From assembly GCF_900183385.1 (NCBI RefSeq), contig NZ_FXUT01000025.1, positions 22,804 to 86,803 on the forward strand: a stretch of DNA of 64,000 nt, written 5' to 3'. This stretch comes from Listeria costaricensis. Lineage in GTDB: Bacteria > Bacillota > Bacilli > Lactobacillales > Listeriaceae. A program made the translations under genes and the position numbers. Positions 9,304 to 18,607 of the stretch are shown in pieces. The stretch's first letter is position 1; each line of letters begins with the position of its first letter. Below the pieces are notes generated by a model that saw only the letters and a program-made list of their open reading frames with translations, did no database searches and was not told the origin of the DNA.

Positions 9304-10113
9304 ATGGAATTTGCTACAGATATATTTTCATTAGATAAACCGTCGTCGGTAACATTTAACTTGGTTGGAACAAGACTTCCAAACAATCACGATTTGTATT
9401 TTCGTTCAAAACAAAAAGAACTTGTCGAGCAATACTCAGCTGCTCGTATATTTTTAAGAGAAACCGAAACCGATGATTGGGAACATTGGTTTAATCCAGT
9501 TGAGGATGATGTAGCTAATAAAGCTTTTAAGTTGATATTTCGGTCACATTTTTATGAGACTGCATTGTTCTATTATAATGCCATAGTAGATATGTCTTGG
9601 ACACTATGTTATGTGTCGGCAGAATTTGCCTGTAGCCAACAGGGAAAAAGAGTAGATTTATCTGGAATAAGACCTATCGATGAGGCAGCAACATTACTTA
9701 GAAGTGCTGAACGAAACGTGACAGCACCTACTGCCGAGAATAATCCCTTTGAGTACCTGAGGATGATGTGCCCTGAATTCATTCCTGCCTTCGATCAGAT
9801 TATTGATTTTTGGAATGCTTTTTCAGATTCAGAAATAAGAAAGCGCTACAATTTTTGTAAACATAAAGGGAGACCGGCATATCAGGAAATTGAAGATTTG
9901 TCTTCGGGACGCGTGATGGGCTTTTATGTTCAAAATAAAGACACGGGAGAGAAAACCCAGATGGCGTCGGATATTGCTGATGTTAGGTATTCTTTTTCAT
10001 TGGAGGATGCAATTGTGCAATTGGCGGATTTTGATGATAACAAGCTCTTCCCATACATTAGAAAGTTGATAGATACGATTGAAGATATACTGAAGCCATC
10101 GCCGATGATTTAA
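9304..10113 (+). CDS. Uncharacterised cargo protein with a HEPN-like RYNFCKH motif
   Basis: 269 residues, not confidently recognised. Mostly helical, soluble, no membrane segment. Around residues 180-186 it has RYNFCKH, followed by KGRP, which resembles the R-x(4-6)-H active motif of HEPN-domain ribonucleases, in particular the (R)N..KH form of Cthe_2314-like HEPN proteins. It is the only plus-strand gene at the left end of the prophage, with AGGAGG at 9292-9297 before the ATG at 9304, and a bidirectional terminator behind it. Its base composition is AT-richer than the phage core. Position at the edge next to the recombinases is typical for lysogenic conversion or anti-phage cargo. The HEPN reading rests on one short motif and helical content. 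Confidence 0.7.
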   Translation: MEFATDIFSLDKPSSVTFNLVGTRLPNNHDLYFRSKQKELVEQYSAARIFLRETETDDWEHWFNPVEDDVANKAFKLIFRSHFYETALFYYNAIVDMSWTLCYVSAEFACSQQGKRVDLSGIRPIDEAATLLRSAERNVTAPTAENNPFEYLRMMCPEFIPAFDQIIDFWNAFSDSEIRKRYNFCKHKGRPAYQEIEDLSSGRVMGFYVQNKDTGEKTQMASDIADVRYSFSLEDAIVQLADFDDNKLFPYIRKLIDTIEDILKPSPMI

Positions 10114-10118
10114 AAATG

Positions 10119-10171
10119 AAAGAGCAAGTCGACTATATAGTTAATGACCATTAGTGCGACTTGCTCTTTTT
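10119..10171. terminator. Bidirectional terminator between cargo gene and recombinases
   Basis: 13-bp stem aaagagcaagtcg / cgacttgctcttt (10119-10131 and 10157-10169), followed by a T-run in the + direction and preceded by A-rich sequence. It separates the convergent 9304-10113 gene and the recombinase operon. Confidence 0.9.
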
Positions 10172-11738
10172 ATGCTTCGATTTCGATTGCAAGCCCGGAT
10201 TTGAATTCCACATTGAAGTGGTCGGCAAAAACGGTGATCTTCTCGATGAGCTTTTTTACCAGAGCCTCATCAAACTCTGTGATATCGGTTTCTTGACCTG
10301 CGATGAAGTTCTGCAGCTCTTTGAGCCGGTTCATGGCTTCTTCCCGGTGGTGGCTGTCGAGTTCGGATTGTTCTCTCTGGTCGCGGAGCCGGAAAATCTC
10401 ATCGGCGATAGAGTCATAGTCCTGTTTATTGTTTGCCTTCTTGATGAGCTCTTTTTGCAGTTCTTCGAGCCTTGCCTGAATGCCGCCCGGCGAGAGGGTG
10501 TCAGCGCTGACCACAGCTTTTGCGATGTTCTGCTGTAAGGTTTTAAGGAAAAAGTCCCGCTTGGTAAGAATTTTATTGAAGGCCTTGACCGTGATCTCTT
10601 GTAGAAGGAGCTCGTTAACCGTCCGGTTGGTGCAGTTCTTTTCAGCCGAGGTCGGTTCCAAGCGGCTGATGCAGCGCCATACGATGGACTTGCAGCCGTG
10701 ATTGTTCCAGTGAACGCGCCGGTAAAGCTCACCGCAGTCTCCGCAGAAAACCATCTGTGCAAAACAGTGATTGCAGGAGAAACTGCGTTTTTTGCCTGTC
10801 GGGCTGACGTGGACTACCCGGCGACGGACAAGCTCCGCCTGCACCTGCATGAAGAGCTCTTTCGGAATGATTGCTTCATGATCGCCCTCAACGTAGTATT
10901 GAGGGACGGTGCCGTTGTTCTTGATCCGCTTTTTTGTTAAGAAGTCTGTGGTATAGGTCTTTTGAAGCAGCGCGTCGCCCATGTACTTCTCGTTGCGGAG
11001 AATCTTGTTGATGGTGCTGGTGTGCCATTTTGTCTTGCCAGCGCCGGTAAGGATGCCATCAGCCATAAGCCCGTCGGCGATCTTATCCATGCTGGAGCCT
11101 TCAAGGTATTCTCGGTAGATGCGCTTTACGATTTCTGCCTGCTCCGGATCAATGATCAGATGCCCGTTGTCATCCTTTGTGTATCCGAGGAAGCGATTGT
11201 GATTAACCTGAACCTTACCTTGCTGGTAGCGGTATTGAAGTCCCAGTTTGATGTTCTGGCTCATTGACTGGCTTTCCTGCTGGGCAAGGCTCGCCATGAT
11301 TGTGATCAGAACCTCGCCTTTAGCGTCCAGCGTGTTGATGGCTTCCTTCTCAAAATAAACTGGTATGTTCTTGTCTTTCAGCTGCCGGATGTATTGGAGG
11401 CAGTCAAGAGTGTTTCGGGCAAATCGGCTGATGGACTTGGTGATGACCATGTCGATGTTACCGGCCATGCACTCGTCGATCATTCGGTTGAATTCGTCAC
11501 GCTTTTTTGTGTTGGTGCCGGAGATGCCGTCGTCCGCAAATATGCCAGCCAGCTCCCATTCCGGATTCTTTTGAATGTACTCGGTGTAGTGTGTGACCTG
11601 AGCCTCGTAGCTTGTTTCCTGTTCTTCGGAATCCGTGCTGACGCGGCAGTAGGCTGCAACACGGAGCTTTTTCTGATCTGATTGTTTTACTGTATTTCCG
11701 ACTTGTCGTCTGGCCGGAATCACCATAACATTTCCCAT
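10170..11738 (-). CDS. Large serine recombinase (integrase) 1
   Basis: 522-residue large serine recombinase, the enzyme class that integrates and excises such phages. The N-terminal resolvase domain (about 26-170) has the catalytic serine in YCRVSTDS and the conserved [11 protein letters not shown] helix. Then come the Recombinase domain (about 180-290), a zinc ribbon ([12 protein letters not shown] and a later WRC) and a C-terminal coiled coil (about 400-470). Its ATG overlaps the stop of the next gene upstream (TAATG), so translation of the three recombinases is coupled. The bidirectional terminator at 10119-10171 ends the operon. Which of the three directs integration into rlmCD cannot be read from sequence. 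Confidence 0.93.
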   Translation of the reverse strand: MGNVMVIPARRQVGNTVKQSDQKKLRVAAYCRVSTDSEEQETSYEAQVTHYTEYIQKNPEWELAGIFADDGISGTNTKKRDEFNRMIDECMAGNIDMVITKSISRFARNTLDCLQYIRQLKDKNIPVYFEKEAINTLDAKGEVLITIMASLAQQESQSMSQNIKLGLQYRYQQGKVQVNHNRFLGYTKDDNGHLIIDPEQAEIVKRIYREYLEGSSMDKIADGLMADGILTGAGKTKWHTSTINKILRNEKYMGDALLQKTYTTDFLTKKRIKNNGTVPQYYVEGDHEAIIPKELFMQVQAELVRRRVVHVSPTGKKRSFSCNHCFAQMVFCGDCGELYRRVHWNNHGCKSIVWRCISRLEPTSAEKNCTNRTVNELLLQEITVKAFNKILTKRDFFLKTLQQNIAKAVVSADTLSPGGIQARLEELQKELIKKANNKQDYDSIADEIFRLRDQREQSELDSHHREEAMNRLKELQNFIAGQETDITEFDEALVKKLIEKITVFADHFNVEFKSGLAIEIEA

Positions 11739-12154
11739 TAGCTTACCTCGCTTTCAATGAGGCTGTAGAGGTATTCTGCCTGCAGCCTCGGATCTTCATA
11801 ATGTTGCTCTGCCGCTGCCATGCGAAAGCCGGTAGGAGGCAATGCGTGTTTTACATTCTTTTTCCTGTTCAGCCTGCCAAGTTTCCCGGCGCGTTCCAGA
11901 CGGATGGCAGCAGCTTTATCGTAGGTTTCCTGATCGATGATGGCCGGGTAAAAATCGTCTCCGAGGTAGTGTCTGTTTTCCATCAGACGCTTTGCCGTGC
12001 CGTGGTAGGTTTCAATGCCAGCAGCGGCAGCGGCCTTGGCCAGTGCCATCCCGGAGATGTAATTCTCATAGAGCTTTCGTATCTTATTGGCTTCATCCTC
12101 TTTAATCGTGGCACAGCCGTTTTCAATGCTGTAGCCGTAGGGAGTATGTCCCAT
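11738..12154 (-). CDS. Small recombinase-domain protein without catalytic domain
   Basis: 138 residues. It begins [12 protein letters not shown], which is how the DNA-binding Recombinase domain of large serine recombinases begins right after the resolvase domain, and continues with the family's helical pattern ([24 protein letters not shown]). No serine catalytic domain and no zinc ribbon are present. It is not a recent fragment of either neighbour, since it has its own start and coupled overlaps: 4 bases after the upstream gene and TAATG with the downstream gene. It could bind att DNA and act as an accessory or directionality factor; this role is inference. Confidence 0.85.
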   Translation of the reverse strand: MGHTPYGYSIENGCATIKEDEANKIRKLYENYISGMALAKAAAAAGIETYHGTAKRLMENRHYLGDDFYPAIIDQETYDKAAAIRLERAGKLGRLNRKKNVKHALPPTGFRMAAAEQHYEDPRLQAEYLYSLIESEVS

Positions 12155-12158
12155 GCAT

Positions 12159-13718
12159 TCACATCCTTTCCCGAAGTGTCAGACCGCATTTCAATTCAAA
12201 GCACACTTCATTTCTGGAGCGTACAATGATGCGGTTCACATATTCTTTAAAAAGGTCATCATCGAATTCCTGAAGTATTCCGCCTTTTTCTGTAAAGTGC
12301 AGAAGCGCTGTAGCTGCGGTGACCTTTGTTACATCTCCGGAAACAGCGTTTTTTAAAGCGTTGATCTCATCCCGGAAACTGTCTGCCTGCGAAAGCAGCT
12401 CGTTCGTTTCTTTGTTAAAAAGGATCGGGTCGATGATGCCCTGTGTCATGAGCTTTGTCAGCGTCTCGCGCTTTTCTGTGTTCTGCGCCAGTAGGGTCTG
12501 TATTTCCTGAATGCGCCGAAGCGAGTCATCAGACGAAGTGTTTTTCAATGCGTCCACATATGGTTTTAGGATGATCCTGTGCGCGTAGACCAGCTTGTTC
12601 ATCATGGTGACGAAAGCCTGCTTCAGATCATCGTCTTTTACAAAAAGCATGTGGCATTTATCTTTATCCTTGATGTGGGTACTGCAGCACCATGCGATGT
12701 ATTTGTATCCGGTGCAGCTGTGTATCCGGCGCTTAAAGGTATCGCCGCACTCGCCGCAGATGATCTTCCCGGAGAAGGTGTAGCGATTCTGGTATTTGTC
12801 GCTCCCTTTGACGACACCTTTTTCCGTTGCCCGCTGGTGAATAAAAGCGTGAGCAGCTTCAAAGTCCTCCCGGCTGATGATTGCCTCGTGATGATCCTTG
12901 ACCATGTACTGTGTCTGCTCGCCGTGATTGTTGTGCCGGACAAAGCGTGAATCCGAGTACGTTTTCTGGAAAAGGCAGTCGCCGACATACTTCTCATTGG
13001 AGAGCATCCCGCGAATGGTTGTGGCTGTCCAGCGTCCGTTTCGCTTGGTAGGAATGCCGCGCCGGTTCAGGTCATCCGCGATGGCGTGGGTGCCTTTGCC
13101 GGAAAGCAGCGCTGCGAAGATTTCTTTTACCACAGCCGCCTGCTCCGGATTAATTACCATCTGCTCGCCATCCCAATCGTAGCCGTAGGGTGGGTAGCTG
13201 ACTTTATAGGTGCCGCTCTCAAAGCGTTTCTGGATTGACCACTTGCTGTTTTCTGATATGGAAACAGACTCGCCTTCGGCCATGCTGGAGAGAATTGCCA
13301 GAAACAGCTCGCTCTCCATTGAGCCGGTGTTGATATTTTCCTTCTCAAAATAAATCGGAATGTGCAGGGCGAGCAGTTTTCTTACCAGCTCTAAGCAATC
13401 CGTTGTGTTCCGGCTGAAGCGGCTGATGGATTTTGTGATAACAAAGTCCACTTTACCGGCCTTGCAGTCGTCAATGAGTCGTAGGAGCTCTGGGCGCTTG
13501 TCCTTCTTTGTGCCAGTGATGCCTTCGTCGTAATAGAGTCCAGCGAACTCCCAGTCATCACGGGATGTGATGTAATTTTCGTAGTGGGTTTTCTGTGCCT
13601 CAAGGCTTTCAAGCTGGGCATCGGAATCCGTAGAGACGCGACAGTAGGCGGCTACCCTGATCTTCTTGAGTTTAACTTTCGAGTTCGCTGTTTCCGCGAT
13701 TTTCGTAACTTTTTTCAA
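12159..13718 (-). CDS. Large serine recombinase (integrase) 2
   Basis: 519 residues, first gene of the recombinase operon. The resolvase domain (about 18-165) carries the nucleophile in YCRVSTDS and the helix TKSISRFSRNT; then the Recombinase domain with VSYPPYGYDWDG, a zinc ribbon (GKIICGECGD and later CC), and a C-terminal coiled coil. It is a paralogue of the 10170-11738 protein with the same domain order but clearly diverged. Tandem large serine recombinases are known from Clostridia elements and resemble CcrA/CcrB of SCCmec in arrangement. RBS GGAGGT lies just before the ATG at 13718. A 35-bp promoter-like repeat is 23 bases upstream. Confidence 0.93.
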   Translation of the reverse strand: MKKVTKIAETANSKVKLKKIRVAAYCRVSTDSDAQLESLEAQKTHYENYITSRDDWEFAGLYYDEGITGTKKDKRPELLRLIDDCKAGKVDFVITKSISRFSRNTTDCLELVRKLLALHIPIYFEKENINTGSMESELFLAILSSMAEGESVSISENSKWSIQKRFESGTYKVSYPPYGYDWDGEQMVINPEQAAVVKEIFAALLSGKGTHAIADDLNRRGIPTKRNGRWTATTIRGMLSNEKYVGDCLFQKTYSDSRFVRHNNHGEQTQYMVKDHHEAIISREDFEAAHAFIHQRATEKGVVKGSDKYQNRYTFSGKIICGECGDTFKRRIHSCTGYKYIAWCCSTHIKDKDKCHMLFVKDDDLKQAFVTMMNKLVYAHRIILKPYVDALKNTSSDDSLRRIQEIQTLLAQNTEKRETLTKLMTQGIIDPILFNKETNELLSQADSFRDEINALKNAVSGDVTKVTAATALLHFTEKGGILQEFDDDLFKEYVNRIIVRSRNEVCFELKCGLTLRERM

Positions 13719-13740
13719 GGGAAGTACCTCCTTTCCGTAC

Positions 13741-13775
13741 GTCTATACATCACTCTAAAGCGACTACATATCAAG
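13741..13775 (-). promoter_or_regulatory. Promoter-like dispersed repeat, copy A
   Basis: On the minus strand TTGATA, 21 bases, then TATAGA, with the conserved core AGAGTGATG just before the TATA part. The same 35-bp pattern recurs at 33092-33126 and 34301-34335, each time shortly before a minus-strand gene. Here it precedes the recombinase operon. The 21-base spacing does not suit sigma-A, so another factor may read it. Confidence 0.6.
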
Positions 13776-13977
13776 GGATTTTCGGCATTATTTCCGCGAA
13801 CAAGGGAGAGAAAGTTTCCCGATTGATGGCGGTTAATTTGTTGAATTCAGCCACAGAAATGAGGCCGTCATCGAGCATCTTCTTTGCGATTGTCTGTGCT
13901 CTGCGGTAGTCCAGATCGCCCTGAATCCGCTCCTGCGTGAAATATCCAGATTGAACATTTGTGATTTCGTCTGTCAT
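13771..13977 (-). CDS. SHOCT-domain protein
   Basis: 68 residues from the ATG at 13977, chosen because GGAGGTG lies 7 bases upstream. The segment RRAQTIAKKMLDDGLISVAEFNKL (about 30-53) fits the short C-terminal SHOCT motif, an amphipathic pair of helices found alone or at the ends of many proteins. Small SHOCT proteins regularly sit beside serine recombinases in Clostridia phages; a role as excision partner is conceivable but not shown. The 37-bp dispersed repeat is immediately upstream. Confidence 0.82.
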   Translation of the reverse strand: MTDEITNVQSGYFTQERIQGDLDYRRAQTIAKKMLDDGLISVAEFNKLTAINRETFSPLFAEIMPKIP

Positions 13978-13994
13978 AACATATCCACCTCCAG

Positions 13995-14031
13995 TTTCCA
14001 CTGGAGATGAACTGCCTTTTTGAGCGGAGGA
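13995..14031. repeat. 37-bp dispersed repeat, copy 1
   Basis: Core CCACTGGAGATGAAC ... TTGAGCGGA. Copies at 42351-42387 and 46866-46902 match at about 31 of 37 positions or better. All three lie just upstream of a minus-strand gene. In this copy the left part also forms a hairpin (ctccagt / actggag). Confidence 0.75.
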
Positions 14032-14074
14032 AAATAAAAAAAGCCTGCGGGCATTCCGAAGAACACTCGCAGGC
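14032..14074 (-). terminator. Terminator after the lysin gene
   Basis: Minus-strand stem gcctgcg / cgcaggc (14043-14074) followed by a T-rich tail (T7 then ATTTT, 14042-14032). It ends the late lysis/tail transcript before the recombinase cluster. Confidence 0.85.
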
Positions 14075-14094
14075 ATAGAAGATTGGATATTCAG

Positions 14095-15066
14095 TTATTT
14101 CACTCTGATCTTCCAGCCGGTCAGAATAAGGTTGACGTTTTTGATGAGCGTCGGGTTGAGTTTCTGGATTGCAGAAACCGTAGTGCCGTATTTCTTAGCA
14201 ATTCCGGAGAGGGTATCACCGCTTTTTACGGTGTAGTAGACAGGAGTAGATTCTTGCTTTTTCACCAGAGCATTGACCTTTGCCTGCACGGCAGAATAAT
14301 CATACCCGGCATCGGTGAGGCGTTCTTTGCGGTCAGTTCCGTTTCCCCATTTGCCGTCCAGCACCTCCTGCGCCAGCTCATCTACGGTCTTTGCCGGAGT
14401 GACCGGAGCAGGAGTGGCAGGCTTGCTGTCATCGGACGCAGACTTTGTAAAGCCGTTGAAGCCGCCGTTCTGGATAATGGCAGGATAATCCACATAGGCG
14501 TAGTCCATATCCACATTACCACTGATGCCGTCAACAGAACCCTTGGAAGAATACTGCCAGATGCCGTAGTCGCCCTTATAGGAGCATTTGCTCGCATACT
14601 GCGCTACCCAGTGAGCGTAGGGCGTGAGTTTCGTGTCATCCATGCGCTCCTTGAAACCGGAAACAGCGGAGCCATAGATCCCGACGAAGTAACCGGCATC
14701 TTCCATAGTTTCACAGAAAGCAATGGTGGCCTCAGTGATTCCGGCTTTGGCAGAAGCGGGCTGTGCCTCGTTATCCATATAGACCGGGTATTCCAGCTGC
14801 TTGCCCTTCAGGATTTGCAGGAAGCGCTCAGCATCTGCTTTTCCGGCGGCAGCAGTCACGCAGTCCTTTCCGACAAAGTAATAAGCGCCGATTGGGATAC
14901 CGGCAGCCTTCGCACCTTTGTAATTTGCTTCCCATTTGCTGTCCGTATAAAAACCGGCATCGGAGCCGCCAGCTTTGATGATGGCAAACTCGATACCGGC
15001 CTTTTTGACCTTATTCCAGTCAATGGTTCCTTGCCAATGACTGACGTCGATTCCTTTTCTCGTCAT
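14095..15066 (-). CDS. Endolysin: GH25 muramidase with CPL-7 and LysM domains
   Basis: 323-residue cell-wall hydrolase. The GH25 lysozyme domain (about 1-190) opens with [13 protein letters not shown] and has [11 protein letters not shown] at its end; a CPL-7 type wall-binding repeat follows ([25 protein letters not shown], about 220-262), and a LysM domain ends the protein ([17 protein letters not shown], about 277-321). It cuts the glycan strands at the end of the lytic cycle. ATG at 15066 has GAGGAGG 9 bases upstream and lies one base after the holin stop, so the two are coupled. The CPL-7/LysM combination binds peptidoglycan rather than teichoic acid. Confidence 0.94.
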   Translation of the reverse strand: MTRKGIDVSHWQGTIDWNKVKKAGIEFAIIKAGGSDAGFYTDSKWEANYKGAKAAGIPIGAYYFVGKDCVTAAAGKADAERFLQILKGKQLEYPVYMDNEAQPASAKAGITEATIAFCETMEDAGYFVGIYGSAVSGFKERMDDTKLTPYAHWVAQYASKCSYKGDYGIWQYSSKGSVDGISGNVDMDYAYVDYPAIIQNGGFNGFTKSASDDSKPATPAPVTPAKTVDELAQEVLDGKWGNGTDRKERLTDAGYDYSAVQAKVNALVKKQESTPVYYTVKSGDTLSGIAKKYGTTVSAIQKLNPTLIKNVNLILTGWKIRVK

Positions 15067-15067
15067 A

Positions 15068-15481
15068 TTATTTTTCCTCCTCATCGTGACGGTCGTGGAG
15101 CTGCTCCAAGACCTCCTTTAATTTCTCCGGTACCGGCAGGCCGAGATGTGCTGCGTTCTCCGTCAGTGACAGGCCTTCATTGGACAGGTAGAAGAAGATG
15201 ATCGCCGTGCGGAGCACTCCCGGATGGCCGAGTACCTGAACATCAATGACGTTTCCGATGCCTACCAGCAGGAAGATCAGCACCTTGCGGCAGATTCCCT
15301 TAAAGCCGACCTCGCTTGAGAGCTTTTTGTCTACGATGGCACACATGATGCCGGTAAGGTAGTCGCAGGTCACAAAGATCACCAGAGCAATCAAGAGTCC
15401 GTCACAGCCGCCAAGGAAATAGCCAAGCCAGCCTCCGACAGCGGCAAATACCAGTTGGATCGTGTTCCAGAATTCTTTCAT
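15068..15481 (-). CDS. Holin (TcdE/phage_holin_4 family)
   Basis: 137 residues with three hydrophobic helices (about 9-26, 29-48, 68-84), the motif [10 protein letters not shown] typical of the toxin-secretion/phage-lysis holin family, and a charged C-terminal tail (HDRHDEEEK). It forms the membrane lesion that lets the lysin out. The ATG at 15481 is 8 bases after AAGGAGGG. Directly upstream of the lysin, as is usual. Confidence 0.92.
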   Translation of the reverse strand: MKEFWNTIQLVFAAVGGWLGYFLGGCDGLLIALVIFVTCDYLTGIMCAIVDKKLSSEVGFKGICRKVLIFLLVGIGNVIDVQVLGHPGVLRTAIIFFYLSNEGLSLTENAAHLGLPVPEKLKEVLEQLHDRHDEEEK

Positions 15482-15499
15482 GAGAAAATCCCTCCTTTG

Positions 15500-15536
15500 T
15501 GCAAAATAAAAGCCGCCTGCATTTTGCAGACAGCCT
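15500..15536 (-). terminator. Terminator-like hairpin between tail and lysis genes
   Basis: Minus-strand stem gtctgca / tgcaggc with AAA loop followed by a T-rich tail. It may reduce lysis gene expression relative to tail genes. Confidence 0.6.
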
Positions 15537-15560
15537 CGTGAACTGTATCCGTGTATGAAG

Positions 15561-18032
15561 TTATATCTGTTTTGGCAGTGCCTCCCAGAGCCGCATATCC
15601 TCCTGTCCCAGCGACCACATGGCAAAGCCTCTCACTCCCCAGCGGTAGGCCGCTTCGTTTGCCCAGTAAACGAGCGAGTCCACATCCTGATAGTAGAGGA
15701 TGGAAAAGCCGTCTGCGTCTCCGAGAAAGAGCCTTGCTATCCAGATGTCGATATCCTTTGGCGTGATGGTCACCGTATAATCGTTCCCACAGGTCAGGGC
15801 AAGCTCATGGGAGTGGTAGAATTCATAATCCAGCGAAATACTCTCGCTGCGTGTCGCATCCTCCTCGATATCCGAGGTCAACGTAAACACCTGAAATTCC
15901 GTATCCCACGTGGCGTTCGACCGGCTGATCCTGCCATACTGCGTAACTGTGCCATCCGGGAAGGTAACATCAAAGCGTTCGTATGGCTCGTAAGTCCACG
16001 CATCGCCAAGGCGGAGCAGCTCGCAGACCGTCCGGTTATCTGATCGGTATCCGGCATAGCCTCCGGAAAAGCCGCTGACCGTAGCAGTGAAGCGAAGCGT
16101 ATAGGAAGAACCGGAATAAACACGCACCTTATTCCCACGGATACGCATCTCGACCGTGTACATGGATGGATCGGTACGAAGGTCGGCGTTTGCTGTCCGC
16201 TCTATGGTCTGGCTGTAGCTGCCAAGGAGCGTGCTGCCGTTATAAAGCTCCACAGCCTGAGAATCATAATTCAGGCAGCAGAACAGATCCCCGCAGAATA
16301 CTCCGGCCTTGCCACTCCCTGTCACAGGAAAAGCCAGCCTTGCCCGCAGGTGAATATCGGAAAAACCATCGTATCGCCATGCGAGCTTTCCGGAGCCGTC
16401 AAGCTGGGAGTAAACGCGGCTTTCGGAATATTCATCCTCGCGCCATACAGTCCAAGAGCCTGAAAGCGTCGTCCAGTAGTTTGTTTGCAGCACACCGTAG
16501 TCTCGGAAATCCTCATACCAGATGAGGGCAGAGTCCGGCTTTCGTCTCAGCATTTCGCAGGTGAGTTTGAAAGCTCTATCCGGCTGACACTCGTTGCCGT
16601 CCACGTCGATAAAGTGGCGTGGAGAGAGTGTAAAGGTCGCGCTGCCTGCAGAGGGAGCCTCCGAAAAGCTGCTGCAAACACGGTAGCCGTAAAACTGTAC
16701 GCCTTTTACATCTACGGATATCACGATGGTGTGCGTCCCGGCAGATAGTGAAATGTTGCTGGCGAGCGTCGTCCAGAAGGTGCTTCTCCAATATGGCCAC
16801 CAGAGCCTGCTTTCCGTAAAATGCGTCGTGTTGCCGTCAATCGAAACATAGATGCCGTTTTTATCCCAGAAGGGATAACAGAGGCGGATGGCGATGTCGT
16901 AAGTTCCGGCGCTTGATACGGAAAAGGTATATGTGGCAGAGCCAGCGTCACCGAGAGTGGCCACACCGTTTTCAAAGGATACGATGCCGGAGTAGGAGCT
17001 TGTCGTTCCATCCGCATCCACATAAATGGTGCCGAACTCTGTGTGTTGTTCTTTGCTGTAAGCGGTCAGGTAATGCCGCCTGTTATAGGTTCCGTTCATC
17101 AAAGGATACTCATAGCTTGTGGCGTCCCTGCCTTCCATGAAGTCGTAGACCTGCGGAAGCGCCCAAGGCACCATATCATAATCATCCCAATATGCGAGGA
17201 TCGGGATGAATGGCTGTGGAGGAGCATCGTCTGTAAAGTTATACTGACCGGTCATCCAGTTCTTTGCCGCATAGTAGGTATTTGACGTGCCGCGATAGGT
17301 TTTACCAAGGTTTGCAGGAAGGTCATAAATCTGCCAGTTCCAGCCATATGCAGGAAGGCCGAAGAATATCTTCTCCGGGTTCATGACTGTGACCGCATAG
17401 TCGTAAATGCCCTCCAGCCAATTCCTTGGAGAGACGGCTCCGGGAGCAGAGCCCGCCCACGCCATGCCATAGCTCATGATGGCCGCCGTATCACAGTAAG
17501 CGTTGAGATCGCCGTAAACGCACCAGTTTTCACCTCCGACCGAGCCGTTGATGGAATTCATACCCGGCAGGCATATGTTCATGAGCTTGCTGCTGTCATA
17601 ACCTTTTACTGTGTTATAGATATTCCGAAACATCGCCGTAGAGGCAGCGTGCGTGGAATATCCGTCGCCTTTCTCAAGGTCAATGTCGATGCCGTCGCAC
17701 CACGGGTATTTTTCCATAATGCGGACGATCTCCGAAAGGAAGGTATCCTGAGCGCCGTCGGTGTTATCTCGGAGAGCTGCAAAGATACTGTTCGTGCCAT
17801 CGTTGGATATCGTCAGCAGCCATTTGATGTGCGGCCATCGGTTGATGTAGGTCAGCATGTTGGAGATGGCCACGCCGCTTTCCGAGATGATACCGGTGCG
17901 CGATACCTTAAAAGAAAAGAGACCTACCTGCGAGAGGCGGTCTCCATATGCGGCAAGTGCCTGATACATTCTGGAATTGCCCATGAATGTCCAGACCATG
18001 CATTTGCGGCCTTTCAAATAATCATAGCTCAC
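15561..18032 (-). CDS. Tail-associated protein with GH18-like hydrolase domain
   Basis: 823 residues, last of the tail genes. The N-terminal third folds like a family 18 glycoside hydrolase: the catalytic signature DGxDxDxE appears as DGIDIDLE (about residues 112-119), with AIMSYGMAW and FFGLPAYGWNW further along, matching the later GH18 barrel strands. GH18 enzymes cut beta-1,4-GlcNAc links, so the tail may open the wall or a surface glycan during infection. The middle has jelly-roll-like binding domains (about 340-460 and 500-640); the very end (WANEAAYRWGVRGFAMWSLGQED) again looks like a barrel strand, as if the hydrolase domain were interrupted by insertions. Start is GTG at 18032, overlapping the preceding stop (GTGA), with GGAGGTG upstream. 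Confidence 0.85.
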   Translation of the reverse strand: MSYDYLKGRKCMVWTFMGNSRMYQALAAYGDRLSQVGLFSFKVSRTGIISESGVAISNMLTYINRWPHIKWLLTISNDGTNSIFAALRDNTDGAQDTFLSEIVRIMEKYPWCDGIDIDLEKGDGYSTHAASTAMFRNIYNTVKGYDSSKLMNICLPGMNSINGSVGGENWCVYGDLNAYCDTAAIMSYGMAWAGSAPGAVSPRNWLEGIYDYAVTVMNPEKIFFGLPAYGWNWQIYDLPANLGKTYRGTSNTYYAAKNWMTGQYNFTDDAPPQPFIPILAYWDDYDMVPWALPQVYDFMEGRDATSYEYPLMNGTYNRRHYLTAYSKEQHTEFGTIYVDADGTTSSYSGIVSFENGVATLGDAGSATYTFSVSSAGTYDIAIRLCYPFWDKNGIYVSIDGNTTHFTESRLWWPYWRSTFWTTLASNISLSAGTHTIVISVDVKGVQFYGYRVCSSFSEAPSAGSATFTLSPRHFIDVDGNECQPDRAFKLTCEMLRRKPDSALIWYEDFRDYGVLQTNYWTTLSGSWTVWREDEYSESRVYSQLDGSGKLAWRYDGFSDIHLRARLAFPVTGSGKAGVFCGDLFCCLNYDSQAVELYNGSTLLGSYSQTIERTANADLRTDPSMYTVEMRIRGNKVRVYSGSSYTLRFTATVSGFSGGYAGYRSDNRTVCELLRLGDAWTYEPYERFDVTFPDGTVTQYGRISRSNATWDTEFQVFTLTSDIEEDATRSESISLDYEFYHSHELALTCGNDYTVTITPKDIDIWIARLFLGDADGFSILYYQDVDSLVYWANEAAYRWGVRGFAMWSLGQEDMRLWEALPKQI

Positions 18033-18607
18033 AGGGCATCACCTCCGTCCTGCATTTCCTGAAACTCAACATAGATGCGTGCAGACTTTTTATCTGCCAC
18101 TGTAATCGGGTGCTTGCTGTCACCGGCAGCAGAGTATTGGAAAAAGCCGTCCTTGGATGTTGCAGAGCCGTTCTTCAGGCACTCCCTTGTAGAGGCAAAA
18201 AGGTCAAATTCATCACCGGCAGCAGCCGCTGCTTTGAAAGTTGCCTTATGAGCACCTTCACCCAGCGCAAGCGATATACACCCGGCAGCCATCGCCTGAA
18301 TCGGATAGACCTTGTAGTCAAGACCGGCAGCAGTGGTACCGAGATTGAAGATGACGCAGGTAGCAGCGGAGCGGACGATACCGTTATAAAACCTCTTTCC
18401 GTCTGTAGCATCATCGCCATCGTATTTTTCCAGAAACGTTTCGGTGTTGATGACAAAGCCTGTGACTTTATCGCCTTCCTGCAGCATCAAGTCGGTAAAC
18501 CAGACCGAACCGGTGCAATCTATGACGGTGGGCTTTACCGTGATGTTTACGACGCGCTTATCCTGTTTTTTTGTAATTGTCTCTGTAAAGCGTGTAAACT
18601 CCGGCAT
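18029..18607 (-). CDS. Phage tail protein, uncharacterised
   Basis: 192 residues, soluble, beta-rich. It shares a local pattern with the 63-residue protein just upstream: VVNITVKPTVIDCTGSVWFTDLMLQEGD here against KITIRVCVTDCTGTVYITDMLLQGG there, so the two are related and the short one may be a duplicated segment. Position between the large tail proteins suggests a baseplate or tail-tip component. ATG at 18607 overlaps the preceding TAA; GGAGG upstream. Function unknown. Confidence 0.82.
   Translation of the reverse strand: MPEFTRFTETITKKQDKRVVNITVKPTVIDCTGSVWFTDLMLQEGDKVTGFVINTETFLEKYDGDDATDGKRFYNGIVRSAATCVIFNLGTTAAGLDYKVYPIQAMAAGCISLALGEGAHKATFKAAAAAGDEFDLFASTRECLKNGSATSKDGFFQYSAAGDSKHPITVADKKSARIYVEFQEMQDGGDAL

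Noticed and set aside
11738..12154. Small recombinase gene as a frameshifted part of a neighbour
   Set aside because: Both neighbours are complete with their own Recombinase domains; this gene has coupled start and stop signals of its own.
14083..15201. 372-codon open frame on the plus strand
   Set aside because: Lies opposite the GH25 lysin gene in full; no RBS, no family pattern; caused by the GC-rich codon use of the phage.
15868..16043. CRISPR array or tRNA gene anywhere in the window
   Set aside because: No regularly spaced repeats and no cloverleaf-like sequence seen by eye; the target of the phage is a protein gene, so no tRNA att site is expected.
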